The translations under genes and the position numbers were made by a program. Below, one piece after another: positions 16,476-25,530 of a stretch of 64,000 bases of DNA (its first letter is position 1; every line of letters begins with the position of its first letter). Below the pieces are notes generated by a model that was not told where the DNA came from, made no database searches, and was given only the letters and a program-made list of their open reading frames with translations. The DNA is from JAKFWI01 sp031398975 (GTDB lineage Bacteria > Pseudomonadota > Alphaproteobacteria > Caulobacterales > Aquidulcibacteraceae). Location: assembly GCA_031398975.1 (NCBI GenBank), contig JANNOI010000041.1:1-64000 (forward strand), read 5' to 3'.

Positions 16476-17717
16476 TCAGGGGCGGACCAGCGCGACCTGG
16501 ACGACGTCGGTGCGGGCGGTGCGGAAGCCGGCTTCGCAATAGCTCAGGTAGAAGGTCCACAGCCGTTTGAAGCGTTCGTCGAAGCCGAGCGTGCGGATCT
16601 CGCCCCAGGCGGCGGCGAAGCGTTTGCGCCAATCGGCGAGCGTCTCGGCGTAGCTTTGTCCGAAGGCCTGCATGCAATCCCAGGCGAGGCCCGCGCGTGC
16701 GGTCTCTTCGCGCAGGCGGCCGAGGCTCGGCAGCATGCCGCCGGGAAAGATGTAGCGCTGGATGAAATCGGCGCGCGCGCGATAGGCGGAGAAGAGCTCG
16801 TCGCGGATGGTGATGATCTGCACGGCGGCGCGCCCGCCGGGCTTGAGCACCGCGGCCAGCTTGGCGAAATAGGCCGGCCAGTGCCGCTCGCCCACCGCTT
16901 CGAACATCTCGATCGAGGCCACCTTCTCGAACGCGCCCTCGACGTCGCGATAATCCTGCAGCCGCACGTCCACCCGCTCAGCGAGCCCGGCGCGCGCCAT
17001 GCGCTCGCGCGCGAAGGCGTGCTGGGCGGCGCTGATGGTGAGCGCGGTGACGTTTGCGCCATAGTCGCGCGCCGCGACCTCTGCGAACCCGCCCCAGCCG
17101 CAGCCGATCTCGAGCATGCGGTCGCCCGGCTTCAGCTCCAGCTTGGCCGCGAGCGCGCGGTATTTGTTGCGCTGGGCGGCGGCGAGATCCTGCCCTTCGC
17201 GTTCGAACAGGGCCGAGGAATAGGTCATCGTCGCGTCCAGCCAGGCGGCGTAGAAGCGATTGCCGAGGTCGTAGTGGGAGAGGATGTTGCGCCGGGCGCC
17301 GGTGCGGGTGTTGTCGCGCAGAGCGTGACGCAGGAAGTGCGCCAGCCGCATGGCGGGACTGCCCAGGAGCAGGGCCACCACGGTGTCCAGATTGCGGGAG
17401 AACAGCTCGAGCAGGGCCGCAAGGTCCGGGCTGTCCCACTCCCCCGCCATATAGCCCTCGGCGAAGCCGATATCGCCGCTCGCCAGCACGCGGGCCGCAA
17501 AGCGGGGATTATGCACGATCAGACGGGCCGCGGGCGCGGCCCCGTTCCCGAACCGCAGCACCCGCCGATCCGGCAGGACGAGATCGAGCGTGCCGGTTTC
17601 GAGGCGCAGGCAGGCGAGCAGGCTCGCCTTCAGCGCCGCTGGCGCGTGGGGCAGGCCCGCGATGAGGGCAGGGGTCGCGCTTTGCACGCCGCCGCAGGGG
17701 AGCAGAGCCTCGCTCAT
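16476..17717 (-). CDS. cfa: Cyclopropane-fatty-acyl-phospholipid synthase
   Basis: A 413-residue SAM-dependent methyltransferase adding a methylene bridge to unsaturated acyl chains of membrane phospholipids. The N-terminal part (VHNPRFAARVLASGDIGFAEGYMAGEWDSPDL) and SHYDLGNRFYAAWLDATMTYSSALF are characteristic of the family; the SAM-binding motif MLEIGCGWGG is at 201-210, followed by LTISAAQHAFARER and the YIFPGGMLPS segment near the active site. GGAGG abuts the ATG at 17717 without a gap, which is unusual and may mean leaderless-like or altered initiation. Membrane-stress role is known for the family. Confidence 0.93.
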   Translation of the reverse strand: MSEALLPCGGVQSATPALIAGLPHAPAALKASLLACLRLETGTLDLVLPDRRVLRFGNGAAPAARLIVHNPRFAARVLASGDIGFAEGYMAGEWDSPDLAALLELFSRNLDTVVALLLGSPAMRLAHFLRHALRDNTRTGARRNILSHYDLGNRFYAAWLDATMTYSSALFEREGQDLAAAQRNKYRALAAKLELKPGDRMLEIGCGWGGFAEVAARDYGANVTALTISAAQHAFARERMARAGLAERVDVRLQDYRDVEGAFEKVASIEMFEAVGERHWPAYFAKLAAVLKPGGRAAVQIITIRDELFSAYRARADFIQRYIFPGGMLPSLGRLREETARAGLAWDCMQAFGQSYAETLADWRKRFAAAWGEIRTLGFDERFKRLWTFYLSYCEAGFRTARTDVVQVALVRP

Positions 17718-17806
17718 CCTCCAGAGGTAGGCATGGGACCCGGTTTTGACACCGTCCGGCGCGCGCTTCGGCCCGGCGCAAGGCCGACGGAGCGGGCGGA
17801 TGGCGC

Positions 17807-17920
17807 CTAGACCGTTTCCCGAAAGGTGTTACGGGGTTTTCGGACGAGAAACGATCTAACTTAAGTGTAGAGCGGTTTTTCTCGACTGGATTGATTCAAT
17901 CCAATCGAGAGCCGCTCTAG
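17807..17920 (-). repeat. Dispersed ~113-bp palindromic intergenic repeat, copy B
   Basis: Read on the minus strand, this is nearly identical to 6104-6216, so the two copies are inverted relative to each other about 11.6 kb apart. Both ends are CTAG. The 3' end of the photolyase gene runs into it: its stop codon is the TAG made by the element's terminal CTAG, at the opposite end from the one used in copy A. The hairpin arms show a compensating-free mismatch (CTGGATTGA facing TCAATCCAA), so the stem is slightly imperfect. Confidence 0.85.
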
Positions 17921-19383
17921 CCGGCCGCCTTGACCCGTTCATAGGCCGCGAGCGCGTCGCGGCGGGCGGTGGCGTGGTCCACGATCGGGTGAGGGTAGGT
18001 CGCGCCCAGGCGCACGCCCGCGCGCTCGAGCATATCGGGCGCCGCCGCCCAGGGCTGGTGGAGGAAGGCGTCGGGCAGGCCCGCGATCTCGGGGATCCAG
18101 CGGCGCACATAGACGCCCTCGGGGTCGTGGCTTTCGCCCTGGGTCACCGGGTTGAAGATGCGGAAATACGGCGCCGCGTCCGCGCCCGAGCCCGCCACCC
18201 ATTGCCAGGAGGCGGCGTTATTGGCGAGGTCGGCGTCGACCAGGGTGTCCCAAAACCAGGCCTGGCCGACGCGCCAGTCGATCAGCAGGTGCTTGATCAG
18301 GAAGGACGCCACGATCATGCGCACCCGGTTGTGCATCCAGCCGGTGGCCCAGAGTTCGCGCAGGCCCGCATCCACCATCGGATAGCCGGTGCGCCCGGCC
18401 TTCCAGGCCGCGAGGCGTGCGGGGTCTTCCCGCCAGGGCATCCGCGCGAAGGCGGGCCGCCAGTCGCGGGAAGGCAGCTCCGGGAAGGCGTGTAGCAGAT
18501 GGGTGGAGAATTCCCGCCAGCCCAGTTCGGCCAGGAATTTCTCGCCCGCCTGGCGCAGATTTGGATCGGCGGCGACCCGGGCCTCGGCGGCGGCGGCGGC
18601 GGCCCCCGGGCTGATCTCGCCCCAGTGCAGATGCGGGGAAAGCCGCGAGGAGCCTTCCTGGCCGGGCTTGTCGCGGTCCTTCGCGTAGCTGGGCAGCGCC
18701 TGCGCAACGAAGCGCGCCAGCAGGGCCTTCGCGCCCGCCTCGCCGGGCTTCCACACGGCGGGGAAACCGGCCGCCCAGTCGGGCTTGCGGGGGGTGAGGC
18801 GCCAATCCTCTAAGCGCTCGGACGGGAGCGGGGGCGAGGCCGGCAGCCGCTCGGGCGCGGGGGCGCGGAAGGCGTTCAGCGGCAGCGCGCGGCAGGCCCG
18901 CCAGAACGGCGAAAACACCTTGAACGGCTCCCCGGACCCCGAGCGCACCTCCCAAGGCTCATAGAGCAGCGCCCCCTTGAAGCTCTCCACGCCGATGCCG
19001 GCGGCTTTCAGGTTTTGCTTGATCGCGGCGTCGCGGGCGGTGGCGGCGGGCTCGTAGAGGCGGTTCCAGAACACCTGGCGCGCGCCTGTTTCGTCGAGCG
19101 CCTCCTGCAGCACGGCTTGGGCCGGGCCCCGGCGCAGGCTGAGGGCGCCCCCGCGCGCGGCGATATCGGCGCCCAGCGCCGTAAGGCTGGCGTGCAGCCA
19201 CCAGCGCGAAGCGCCCCCGATCGGCCAGTCGCCGGCGCCCGCCTCGTCCAGGATATAAAGCAGCGCCAGAGGCGCGCCGGTCGCGAGCCCGGCCTGCAAA
19301 GCCGGATTGTCCTCAAGCCGCAGATCCTGGCGCAGCCAGACGATCACGGGCGGTTGCGCAGCAGCGGCGCGCTTCAACGTCAA
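17917..19383 (-). CDS. phr: Deoxyribodipyrimidine photolyase (CPD photolyase, class I type)
   Basis: A flavoprotein that splits UV-induced pyrimidine dimers using light. The alpha/beta antenna-binding domain begins PPVIVWLRQDLRLEDNPAL; the FAD-binding C-terminal domain shows SRLSPHLHWGEISPG, FLAELGWREFSTHLLHAFPEL, GRTGYPMVDAGLRELWATGW MHNRVRM and DTLVDADLANNAASWQWVAGSG, the Trp/Asn-rich signature of CPD photolyases. The start is debatable: a TTG at 19383 has an excellent AAAGGAG 9 bases upstream, while a TTG at 19410 has AGGGG; both give sensible N-termini. The stop lies inside the dispersed repeat. Confidence 0.92.
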   Translation of the reverse strand: MTLKRAAAAQPPVIVWLRQDLRLEDNPALQAGLATGAPLALLYILDEAGAGDWPIGGASRWWLHASLTALGADIAARGGALSLRRGPAQAVLQEALDETGARQVFWNRLYEPAATARDAAIKQNLKAAGIGVESFKGALLYEPWEVRSGSGEPFKVFSPFWRACRALPLNAFRAPAPERLPASPPLPSERLEDWRLTPRKPDWAAGFPAVWKPGEAGAKALLARFVAQALPSYAKDRDKPGQEGSSRLSPHLHWGEISPGAAAAAAEARVAADPNLRQAGEKFLAELGWREFSTHLLHAFPELPSRDWRPAFARMPWREDPARLAAWKAGRTGYPMVDAGLRELWATGWMHNRVRMIVASFLIKHLLIDWRVGQAWFWDTLVDADLANNAASWQWVAGSGADAAPYFRIFNPVTQGESHDPEGVYVRRWIPEIAGLPDAFLHQPWAAAPDMLERAGVRLGATYPHPIVDHATARRDALAAYERVKAAG

Positions 19384-19439
19384 AGGCTTACGCTCCTTTA
19401 TCCGACCCAACGCGACCCCTAGGCGGGAGCGGCTCCTGC

Positions 19440-21542
19440 CTACCCCGAGCGCGCGAGCGCCCCGCCTTCATCTAGCCCGAACAGTTTGAGGCCATAGGCG
19501 ATCGCGCGCCCGCGCGCGCTTTTCAGGTCCGGATCGCGGGCGATCGCCACGCGGGCGTCCTGGTCAGCGGCGGCGAGCAGGACGCCATGATGGTCGGGGC
19601 TCACGAAGCGGAACGGCGGCAGCCCGCTCTGGCGCACCCCCATCAGATCGCCCATGCCGCGCAGCTTGTAATCGGCCTCGGCGATGGCGAAGCCGTCCTC
19701 GGTGCGGCGCAGCGTATCGAGGCGCGCGCGCGCGGCCTCTCCCAGCGGCGCCCGCCACAAAAGCACGCAGAAGCCTTTACGCTGGCCCCGGCCCACGCGC
19801 CCGCGCAGCTGGTGCAATTGGGCGAGCCCGAACCGCTCGGCGTGCTCGATCACCATGATCGTGGCTTCCGGCACGTTCACGCCCACCTCGATCACGGTCG
19901 TCGCCACCAGCAGGAAGCATTGGCCCGTCCGGAAGCGCTCCATGGCGGCGTCGCGCGCGGCCGCGCTCATCCGGCCATGCACCAGCGCCGCGCCCTCGCC
20001 GAAGCGCGCCTGCAATTGCTCGTGGCGGGCCTCGACGGCGGCGAGGTCTTGGGTCTCGGACCCCTCGATCACCGGGCACACCCAATAGGCGCGCTCCCCC
20101 CGCGCGGCGGCATCCGCGATGGCGTCGGCGAGTTCGTCGGCTTTCGCGATAGGCATGGCCACGGTGCGGATCGGCGCGCGCCCCGGGGGCTTCTCGTCGA
20201 GGGCGGAGATGTCCATGTCCCCGTGGGCGGCCAAGGCGAGGGTGCGGGGGATGGGCGTCGCGCTCATCGCCAATACGTGGGGATCGCCGCCCTTGGCCAC
20301 CAGACGCATCCGGTCGGACACGCCGAAGCGGTTCTGCTCGTCGATCACGATGAGGCCCAGATCGTGGAACGCCACCCGGTCCTGGAACAGGGCGTGGGTG
20401 CCGACGGCCACGCCGATCTCGCCCGCCGCCAGGCCTTTGAGCACCTCCGCGCGCGCTGCGCCCTTGTCCCGCCCGGTCAGCAGAGCCGCACGGACGCCGG
20501 CGGCCTGCAGCAGCGGGATGAGCCCTTCGCCGTGCTGGCGGGCCAGGATTTCGGTAGGGGCCATCAGCGCGCTCTGCAGGCCCGCTTCGGCGGCGCGCAC
20601 CATCGCCAACGCCGCCACCAGCGTTTTGCCCGATCCCACATCGCCCTGCAGGAGGCGCAGCATGGGCGAGGCCTGCCCCATGTCCGCAGCGATCTCGCGC
20701 GCGGCGCGCGCCTGGGCGTGGGTGGGGGCGTAAGGCAGGGAGGCGAGCAGCGCGGCTTCGAGCCGCCCTGCGGCGCTCACCGCCCGCCCGCGGCGGGCCC
20801 GGCGCTCGGCGCGGCGCAGCTGCAGCACGCATTGGCGCAGGAACAGCTCATCATAGGCGAGCCGCGTCCGCCACACCCCCTCGGGCGCGACGTCCGCGCG
20901 CGCCTCCGGCGCATGCTGGCGGCGCACGCTCGCCGAGAAGCCGGGCCAGGCGTGGGCGGCCAGCACCGCGGGATCGAGCCATTCCGGCGCCTCGCCGAGC
21001 AGCGGCAGCGCCTCCTTTATCATGCGCTGCACGGCGCGCCCCGGCAGGCCGGCGGTGAGGGGGTAGACGGGCTCGACGCGCGGCGGCGCCTGGCCGGTGG
21101 CGGGATCGACCACATGGTCGGGATGCAGCATCTGCCGCTCGGCGCCGAAATGCTCCACCTTGCCGCTGACCAGACGGCGCGCGCCCACCGGCCACATCCG
21201 CTTGGCCATATCCTCGCGGGCGCGGAAGAAGGCGATGGTCAGGAATCCGCTCTCGTCGCGCAGGCGCACCCGATAGGGCGCGCGGGGGTGGTGGGGGCGC
21301 AGATGGGCCTCCACCTCCGCCTCGATGGTGGCGATCTCGCCGTCGCGGGCCTCGGCGATGGGCACGCAATCGCCGCGGTCGATCGCCCCGCTGGGCATCA
21401 GGAACACGACGTCGCGCGCCAAGCCGCCGCCCGCGACGCGCCCCACCAGCGCCGCGATCTCCTTGCGCATGCCGCGCGGGAGCGGCGCGGGCTGCAGCAA
21501 GGGGCCGGGGTCAAGGGCGGGGGGCGTGTCGGGCGGGTGCAT
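19440..21542 (-). CDS. recG: ATP-dependent DNA helicase RecG
   Basis: A 700-residue branch-migrating helicase that remodels stalled forks and Holliday junctions. N-terminal wedge domain (about 60-160), Walker A GDVGSGKT (300-307), APTEILARQH, GTHALFQD, motif II DEQNRFGV (401-408), SATPIPRTLAL, and the C-terminal helicase half with VGVNVPEATIMVIEHAERFGLAQLHQLRGRVGRG. Two oddities: motif II is DEQN where RecG normally has DEQH, and the N-terminal region has LPRGMRKEIAALV where family members usually have a GVGPK-like turn. Divergent from sdhE. Confidence 0.95.
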   Translation of the reverse strand: MHPPDTPPALDPGPLLQPAPLPRGMRKEIAALVGRVAGGGLARDVVFLMPSGAIDRGDCVPIAEARDGEIATIEAEVEAHLRPHHPRAPYRVRLRDESGFLTIAFFRAREDMAKRMWPVGARRLVSGKVEHFGAERQMLHPDHVVDPATGQAPPRVEPVYPLTAGLPGRAVQRMIKEALPLLGEAPEWLDPAVLAAHAWPGFSASVRRQHAPEARADVAPEGVWRTRLAYDELFLRQCVLQLRRAERRARRGRAVSAAGRLEAALLASLPYAPTHAQARAAREIAADMGQASPMLRLLQGDVGSGKTLVAALAMVRAAEAGLQSALMAPTEILARQHGEGLIPLLQAAGVRAALLTGRDKGAARAEVLKGLAAGEIGVAVGTHALFQDRVAFHDLGLIVIDEQNRFGVSDRMRLVAKGGDPHVLAMSATPIPRTLALAAHGDMDISALDEKPPGRAPIRTVAMPIAKADELADAIADAAARGERAYWVCPVIEGSETQDLAAVEARHEQLQARFGEGAALVHGRMSAAARDAAMERFRTGQCFLLVATTVIEVGVNVPEATIMVIEHAERFGLAQLHQLRGRVGRGQRKGFCVLLWRAPLGEAARARLDTLRRTEDGFAIAEADYKLRGMGDLMGVRQSGLPPFRFVSPDHHGVLLAAADQDARVAIARDPDLKSARGRAIAYGLKLFGLDEGGALARSG

Positions 21543-21700
21543 AGGCGGTCGCGGCTTGGCCTTTCGGTTCGGGGCCCGCGCCGGCGAATGGGCCGCGCTG
21601 ACAGGGGCGAGGACTTGCGCTATAGCGCCACCCCCCGCAAGCCGACGCCGGACCGCGCCGCGCCGGGCCGGGCCGTAGTAAAGCGCTTAAGGAGCAGCGT

Positions 21701-21982
21701 TTGGACGATCGCCGCAAACGTATTCGCTTTCGCGCCTGGCGGCGGGGCTTTCGCGAGCTGGATCTCATCCTGGGCGCCTTCGCGGACGCGCACGCCGAAG
21801 CCCTCGCAGAACCCGATCTCGACGCGTTCGAGCGCCTGCTCGACGCCAATGACCACGATGTCTATGGCTGGCTCGTGGCGGGATCGCCGCCGCGGGAACA
21901 CGACACGCCGCTCTTCGCGTTGATCCGCAGCTTCCGCTATTTCGCCCGCACCGCCCAGCCAGGACCGCCCGCCTCCGGATGA
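21701..21982 (+). CDS. sdhE: SdhE-type FAD assembly factor (DUF339)
   Basis: 93 residues, five-helix protein that helps attach FAD covalently to the succinate dehydrogenase flavoprotein. The diagnostic RGxxE motif is RGFRELDLILGAF (residues 15-19 for RGFRE), followed by FERLLDANDHDVYGWLVAG. TTG start at 21701 with AAGGAG 6 bases upstream. Its stop overlaps the start of mfd (ATGA). The sdhE-mfd pairing next to recG is common in alphaproteobacteria. Confidence 0.92.
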   Translation: MDDRRKRIRFRAWRRGFRELDLILGAFADAHAEALAEPDLDAFERLLDANDHDVYGWLVAGSPPREHDTPLFALIRSFRYFARTAQPGPPASG

Positions 21983-24900
21983 CCGCGCCCGCCTCGCCCT
22001 TCCAGCCCGACCGCATCGCCGCCCTCGCCAAAACCAAAAGCCCCGTCACCTGCGCCGGCGCAGCGAACGGCGCGGACGCGATCGCGTTCGCCGCCGCCGT
22101 CAAGGCGCGCGGCGCAGGCGCAGGATTGTTCGTCGCCCGCGACGAGGCGCGCGCTTCCGCCGCGGAGGCCGCCGCACGCTTTTTCGCGCCCGACCTCGAA
22201 ACCGTGCGCCTGCCGAGTTGGGACAATCTGCCTTACGACCGCATCTCGCCTACCGCTTCGGTCGCGGCCCAGCGCTGCGCGGCTTTGGCGCGGCTGGGCG
22301 CGAGCCAGCCCTTCCATCCCCCGCTCCTGGTGATCGCCACCGCCTCGGCGGTGGCCCAACGCGCGCCCCCGAAGGCGCGCATGATCGCGGGCGCGTTCAC
22401 CGCCAAGGCCGGCGGGGTCGTCGATATCGAGGCTTTGGAGCGCTACCTGACGGTCAACGGGTACGGCCGCGCCTCCACCGTGCGCGCGCCCGGCGATTAC
22501 GCGGTGCGCGGGGGGGTGACGGACGTGTTCCCTCCTGGCGCCGCTGAGCCGATCCGGTTCGACTTCTTCGGCGACCAATTGGAATCGATCCGTGCGTTTG
22601 ACGCCGAGACTCAGCGTTCGATCCGTCAATTGCGCCAAGCGGTGCTGAGCCCGGTGAGCGAGGTGCAGCTGGACGAGGAGACGGTCGCGCGCTTCCGCAA
22701 GGGCTTCATGCAGGCGTTCGGCGCGCTGCCTGACCCGATGTATGACGCGGTCGTCGCCCGCATCCGCCGCCAGGGCGTGGAGCAATGGCTACCCCTCTTC
22801 TACGACACGCTGGACACGGTGTTCGATTACGCGGCCCCCGGCGCGCTGATCGGCATAGAGCATCTGGCCGAGGACGCCTGCGACCAGCGCTTCGACCAGG
22901 CCAAGGACCATTACGACGCCCGCCGCAGCGCGCCCCTCGCCCGGGGGGGCCTGGCCTTCCGCGCGCCCGCGCCCGAGGCGCTCTATCTCGACGCCCCCGC
23001 GCGCGCAGCGGCGCTGGAGGGGCGCAGCGTCATCCGCTTTTCCCCCTTCGACGCCGAGCCCGCCCGCGACGTGCTGGTGCTGGGCGCCCGGCCCGGACGC
23101 GACTTCGCGCCCGAGCGCGCGACCGCCGATGTCAACGTGTTCGAAGCCGCCGCCTTGCATGCGCGCGCGCTGCTGGGCCAGGGCAAGCGGGTGCTCCTGG
23201 CCGCCTGGACGGAGGGCTCCGCCGAGCGCCTGGCCGGGGTGATGGACGATCACGGCCTCCCCGATCTGAGGACCGCGCCGGACTGGCCGGGCTTCCTTGC
23301 CGGCCCGCGGGAGAAGGCCGCCATCGCCGTGGCCCCGCTGGAGCACGGCTTCGAGACCGAGTTCGCGGCGATCGTCTGCGAGCAGGACATTCTGGGCGAC
23401 CGGCTGGCCCGGCCCCGCACCCGCAGGAAGGCCTCGAGCCTCATTGCAGAAGCGGCCGCGCTCTCCCCGGGGGACCTTGTGGTGCACGCCGATCACGGCA
23501 TCGGCCGCTATGACGGGCTGAAGACGCTGGACGTCAACGAAGCCCCCCACGATTGCCTCGAGCTCGAATATGCGGGCGGGGACAAGCTCTATTTGCCGGT
23601 GGAGAATATCGAGCTCGTCACCCGCTACGGGTCGGAGGATGCGGCGGCGAGCCTCGACAAGCTGGGCGGGGCCGGCTGGCAGACGCGCAAGGCCCGCGCC
23701 AAGCAGCGCCTGCGCGAGATGGCCTCCGAGCTGATCGCGATCGCGGCCGCCCGCGCCGCCAAGACCGCCGATCCGCTGCGCCCGGCCGAAGGCCTTTACG
23801 ACGAATTCTGCGCCCGCTTCCCGTACGAAGAGACCGACGACCAATTGGCCGCGATCGGCGACGTGCTGGACGATCTGGGCTCCGGCCAGCCGATGGACCG
23901 GCTGATCTGCGGGGATGTGGGCTTCGGCAAGACCGAAGTGGCGCTGCGCGCGGCGTTCCTGGTGGCGATGAGCGGGCGCCAGGTGGCGGTGGTGGCCCCC
24001 ACCACGCTGCTGGCGCGCCAGCACTTCAAGACCTTCTCGGAGCGGTTCCGCGGCCTGCCCGCACACGTCCATCAGCTCTCGCGGCTTGTCTCTGCGAAGG
24101 AGGCGGGCGAGACGCGCAAAGCGCTGGAGGACGGGCGCTGCGATATCGTGGTGGGCACCCACGCCGTGCTCGGGGCGCAGGTGAAGTTTCGCGATCTGGG
24201 CCTCGTGATCGTCGACGAGGAGCAGCATTTCGGGGTCAAGCACAAGGAGCGCCTCAAGGAGCTGCGGGCGGACGTCCACGTGCTGACGCTCTCGGCCACG
24301 CCCATCCCGCGCACCCTGCAGCTCGCGCTGTCGGGCATCCGCGAGATGTCGATCATCGCCACCCCGCCGGTGGACCGGATGGCGGTGCGCACCTATGTGA
24401 CGCCGTTCGACGCGGTGACGGTGCGCGAGGCCCTGCTGCGCGAGCGCTACCGCGGCGGCCAGAGCTTTTACGTCGTCCCCCGCATCGCCGATCTGGCCGA
24501 CGCCGAGAAATTCCTGCGCGAGACCGTGCCGGAAATCTCCTTCACCGTCGCCCATGGGCAAATGCCGGCGGGCCAGCTCGACGAAATCATGAGCGGCTTC
24601 TACGACGGCGGCGGCGACGTGCTGGTGTCCACCAGCATCGTGGAATCCGGCCTCGACATCCCGTGCGCCAATACCCTGATCGTCCACCGCGCCGACCTGT
24701 TCGGCTTAGCCCAGCTCTATCAATTGCGCGGGCGGGTGGGCCGCTCGCGCGTGCGCGCCTACGCCTATCTCACCACCCACGCCGAAAAGGCGCTGACGCC
24801 GGGGGCGGAGAAGCGGCTGAAAGTGCTGTCCTCCCTCGACAATCTGGGCGCGGGCTTCACGCTGGCGAGCCATGACCTCGATCTGCGCGGGGGCGGCAAC

Positions 24901-25482
24901 CTGCTCGGCGAGGAGCAATCGGGCCACATCAAGGAAGTGGGCGTGGAGCTCTACCAGGCCATGCTCGAGGAGGCGGTCACGGCGCTGAAAGCCGGCAAGA
25001 CCGAGATCGAAGAGACCCGCGGCTGGTCCCCCCAGATCAATGTGGGCGCGGCGGTGCTTATCCCGGAGGCGTACGCGCCCGACCTGACGGTGCGCCTGTC
25101 GCTCTATCGCCGCCTGGCCGAACTCGACGCCGACGCCGACCGCGAGGCCTTCGCCGCCGAAATGATCGACCGCTTCGGGCCGATGCCCCCGGAGGCGCAG
25201 CAATTGATCCAGGTGGCGGGGCTGAAGGCGCTGTGCCGGCGCTGCAATATCGCGAAGCTGGACGCGGGCCCCAAGGGCGTGGCGCTGAGCTTCCGGGAGC
25301 CGGGCTTCCCCAATCCTGCGGGTCTGGTGGGCCATGTCCAATCCCAGCCGCTGCTGTTCAGGATGCGCCCCGACGGCAAGCTGATCCTCACCGGAGAATG
25401 GCCAAGCCCCGCGGAACGGCTGAAAGCGCTGCGCGGGCATCTGGAGAAGCTCAGCGCGCTCGCGGAACGCGCCGGGACCTGA
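21979..25482 (+). CDS. mfd: Transcription-repair coupling factor Mfd
   Basis: A 1167-residue translocase that removes RNA polymerase stalled at lesions and recruits UvrA. N-terminal UvrB-like module (LPSWDNLPYDRISPTASVAAQR, then the YGRASTVRAPGDYAVRGG region), RNA-polymerase-interacting CarD-like domain (LSPGDLVVHADHGIGRYDGL), RecG-like helicase core with Walker A GDVGFGKTEVALRAAF, DEEQHFGVKHKERLK, SATPIPRTLQLALSG, TRG-like LVSTSIVESGLDIPCANTLIVHRADLFGLAQLYQLRGRVGRS, and a C-terminal D7 domain (FAAEMIDRFGPMPPEAQ). Full length. Confidence 0.97.
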   Translation: MTAPASPFQPDRIAALAKTKSPVTCAGAANGADAIAFAAAVKARGAGAGLFVARDEARASAAEAAARFFAPDLETVRLPSWDNLPYDRISPTASVAAQRCAALARLGASQPFHPPLLVIATASAVAQRAPPKARMIAGAFTAKAGGVVDIEALERYLTVNGYGRASTVRAPGDYAVRGGVTDVFPPGAAEPIRFDFFGDQLESIRAFDAETQRSIRQLRQAVLSPVSEVQLDEETVARFRKGFMQAFGALPDPMYDAVVARIRRQGVEQWLPLFYDTLDTVFDYAAPGALIGIEHLAEDACDQRFDQAKDHYDARRSAPLARGGLAFRAPAPEALYLDAPARAAALEGRSVIRFSPFDAEPARDVLVLGARPGRDFAPERATADVNVFEAAALHARALLGQGKRVLLAAWTEGSAERLAGVMDDHGLPDLRTAPDWPGFLAGPREKAAIAVAPLEHGFETEFAAIVCEQDILGDRLARPRTRRKASSLIAEAAALSPGDLVVHADHGIGRYDGLKTLDVNEAPHDCLELEYAGGDKLYLPVENIELVTRYGSEDAAASLDKLGGAGWQTRKARAKQRLREMASELIAIAAARAAKTADPLRPAEGLYDEFCARFPYEETDDQLAAIGDVLDDLGSGQPMDRLICGDVGFGKTEVALRAAFLVAMSGRQVAVVAPTTLLARQHFKTFSERFRGLPAHVHQLSRLVSAKEAGETRKALEDGRCDIVVGTHAVLGAQVKFRDLGLVIVDEEQHFGVKHKERLKELRADVHVLTLSATPIPRTLQLALSGIREMSIIATPPVDRMAVRTYVTPFDAVTVREALLRERYRGGQSFYVVPRIADLADAEKFLRETVPEISFTVAHGQMPAGQLDEIMSGFYDGGGDVLVSTSIVESGLDIPCANTLIVHRADLFGLAQLYQLRGRVGRSRVRAYAYLTTHAEKALTPGAEKRLKVLSSLDNLGAGFTLASHDLDLRGGGNLLGEEQSGHIKEVGVELYQAMLEEAVTALKAGKTEIEETRGWSPQINVGAAVLIPEAYAPDLTVRLSLYRRLAELDADADREAFAAEMIDRFGPMPPEAQQLIQVAGLKALCRRCNIAKLDAGPKGVALSFREPGFPNPAGLVGHVQSQPLLFRMRPDGKLILTGEWPSPAERLKALRGHLEKLSALAERAGT

Positions 25483-25502
25483 GCGATTGGCGCTCGCCCA
25501 AC

Positions 25503-25530
25503 GAAACGGTCTACCTTAAAGTGTAGAGCG
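25503..25530 (-). repeat. 28-bp remnant of the dispersed repeat
   Basis: On the minus strand, 27 of 28 bases match the central part of copy A (6148-6175, CGCTCTACACTTT-type core). The rest of the element is absent. The upstream minus-strand gene reads into it: its last residues RSTL and its TAA stop are encoded by this remnant. Confidence 0.75.

Noticed and set aside
19587..21923. A 778-codon plus-strand open frame opposite recG
   Set aside because: Antisense shadow of RecG; the real product on the minus strand has complete helicase motifs.
22789..24687. A minus-strand open frame opposite mfd
   Set aside because: Antisense shadow of a fully conserved Mfd.
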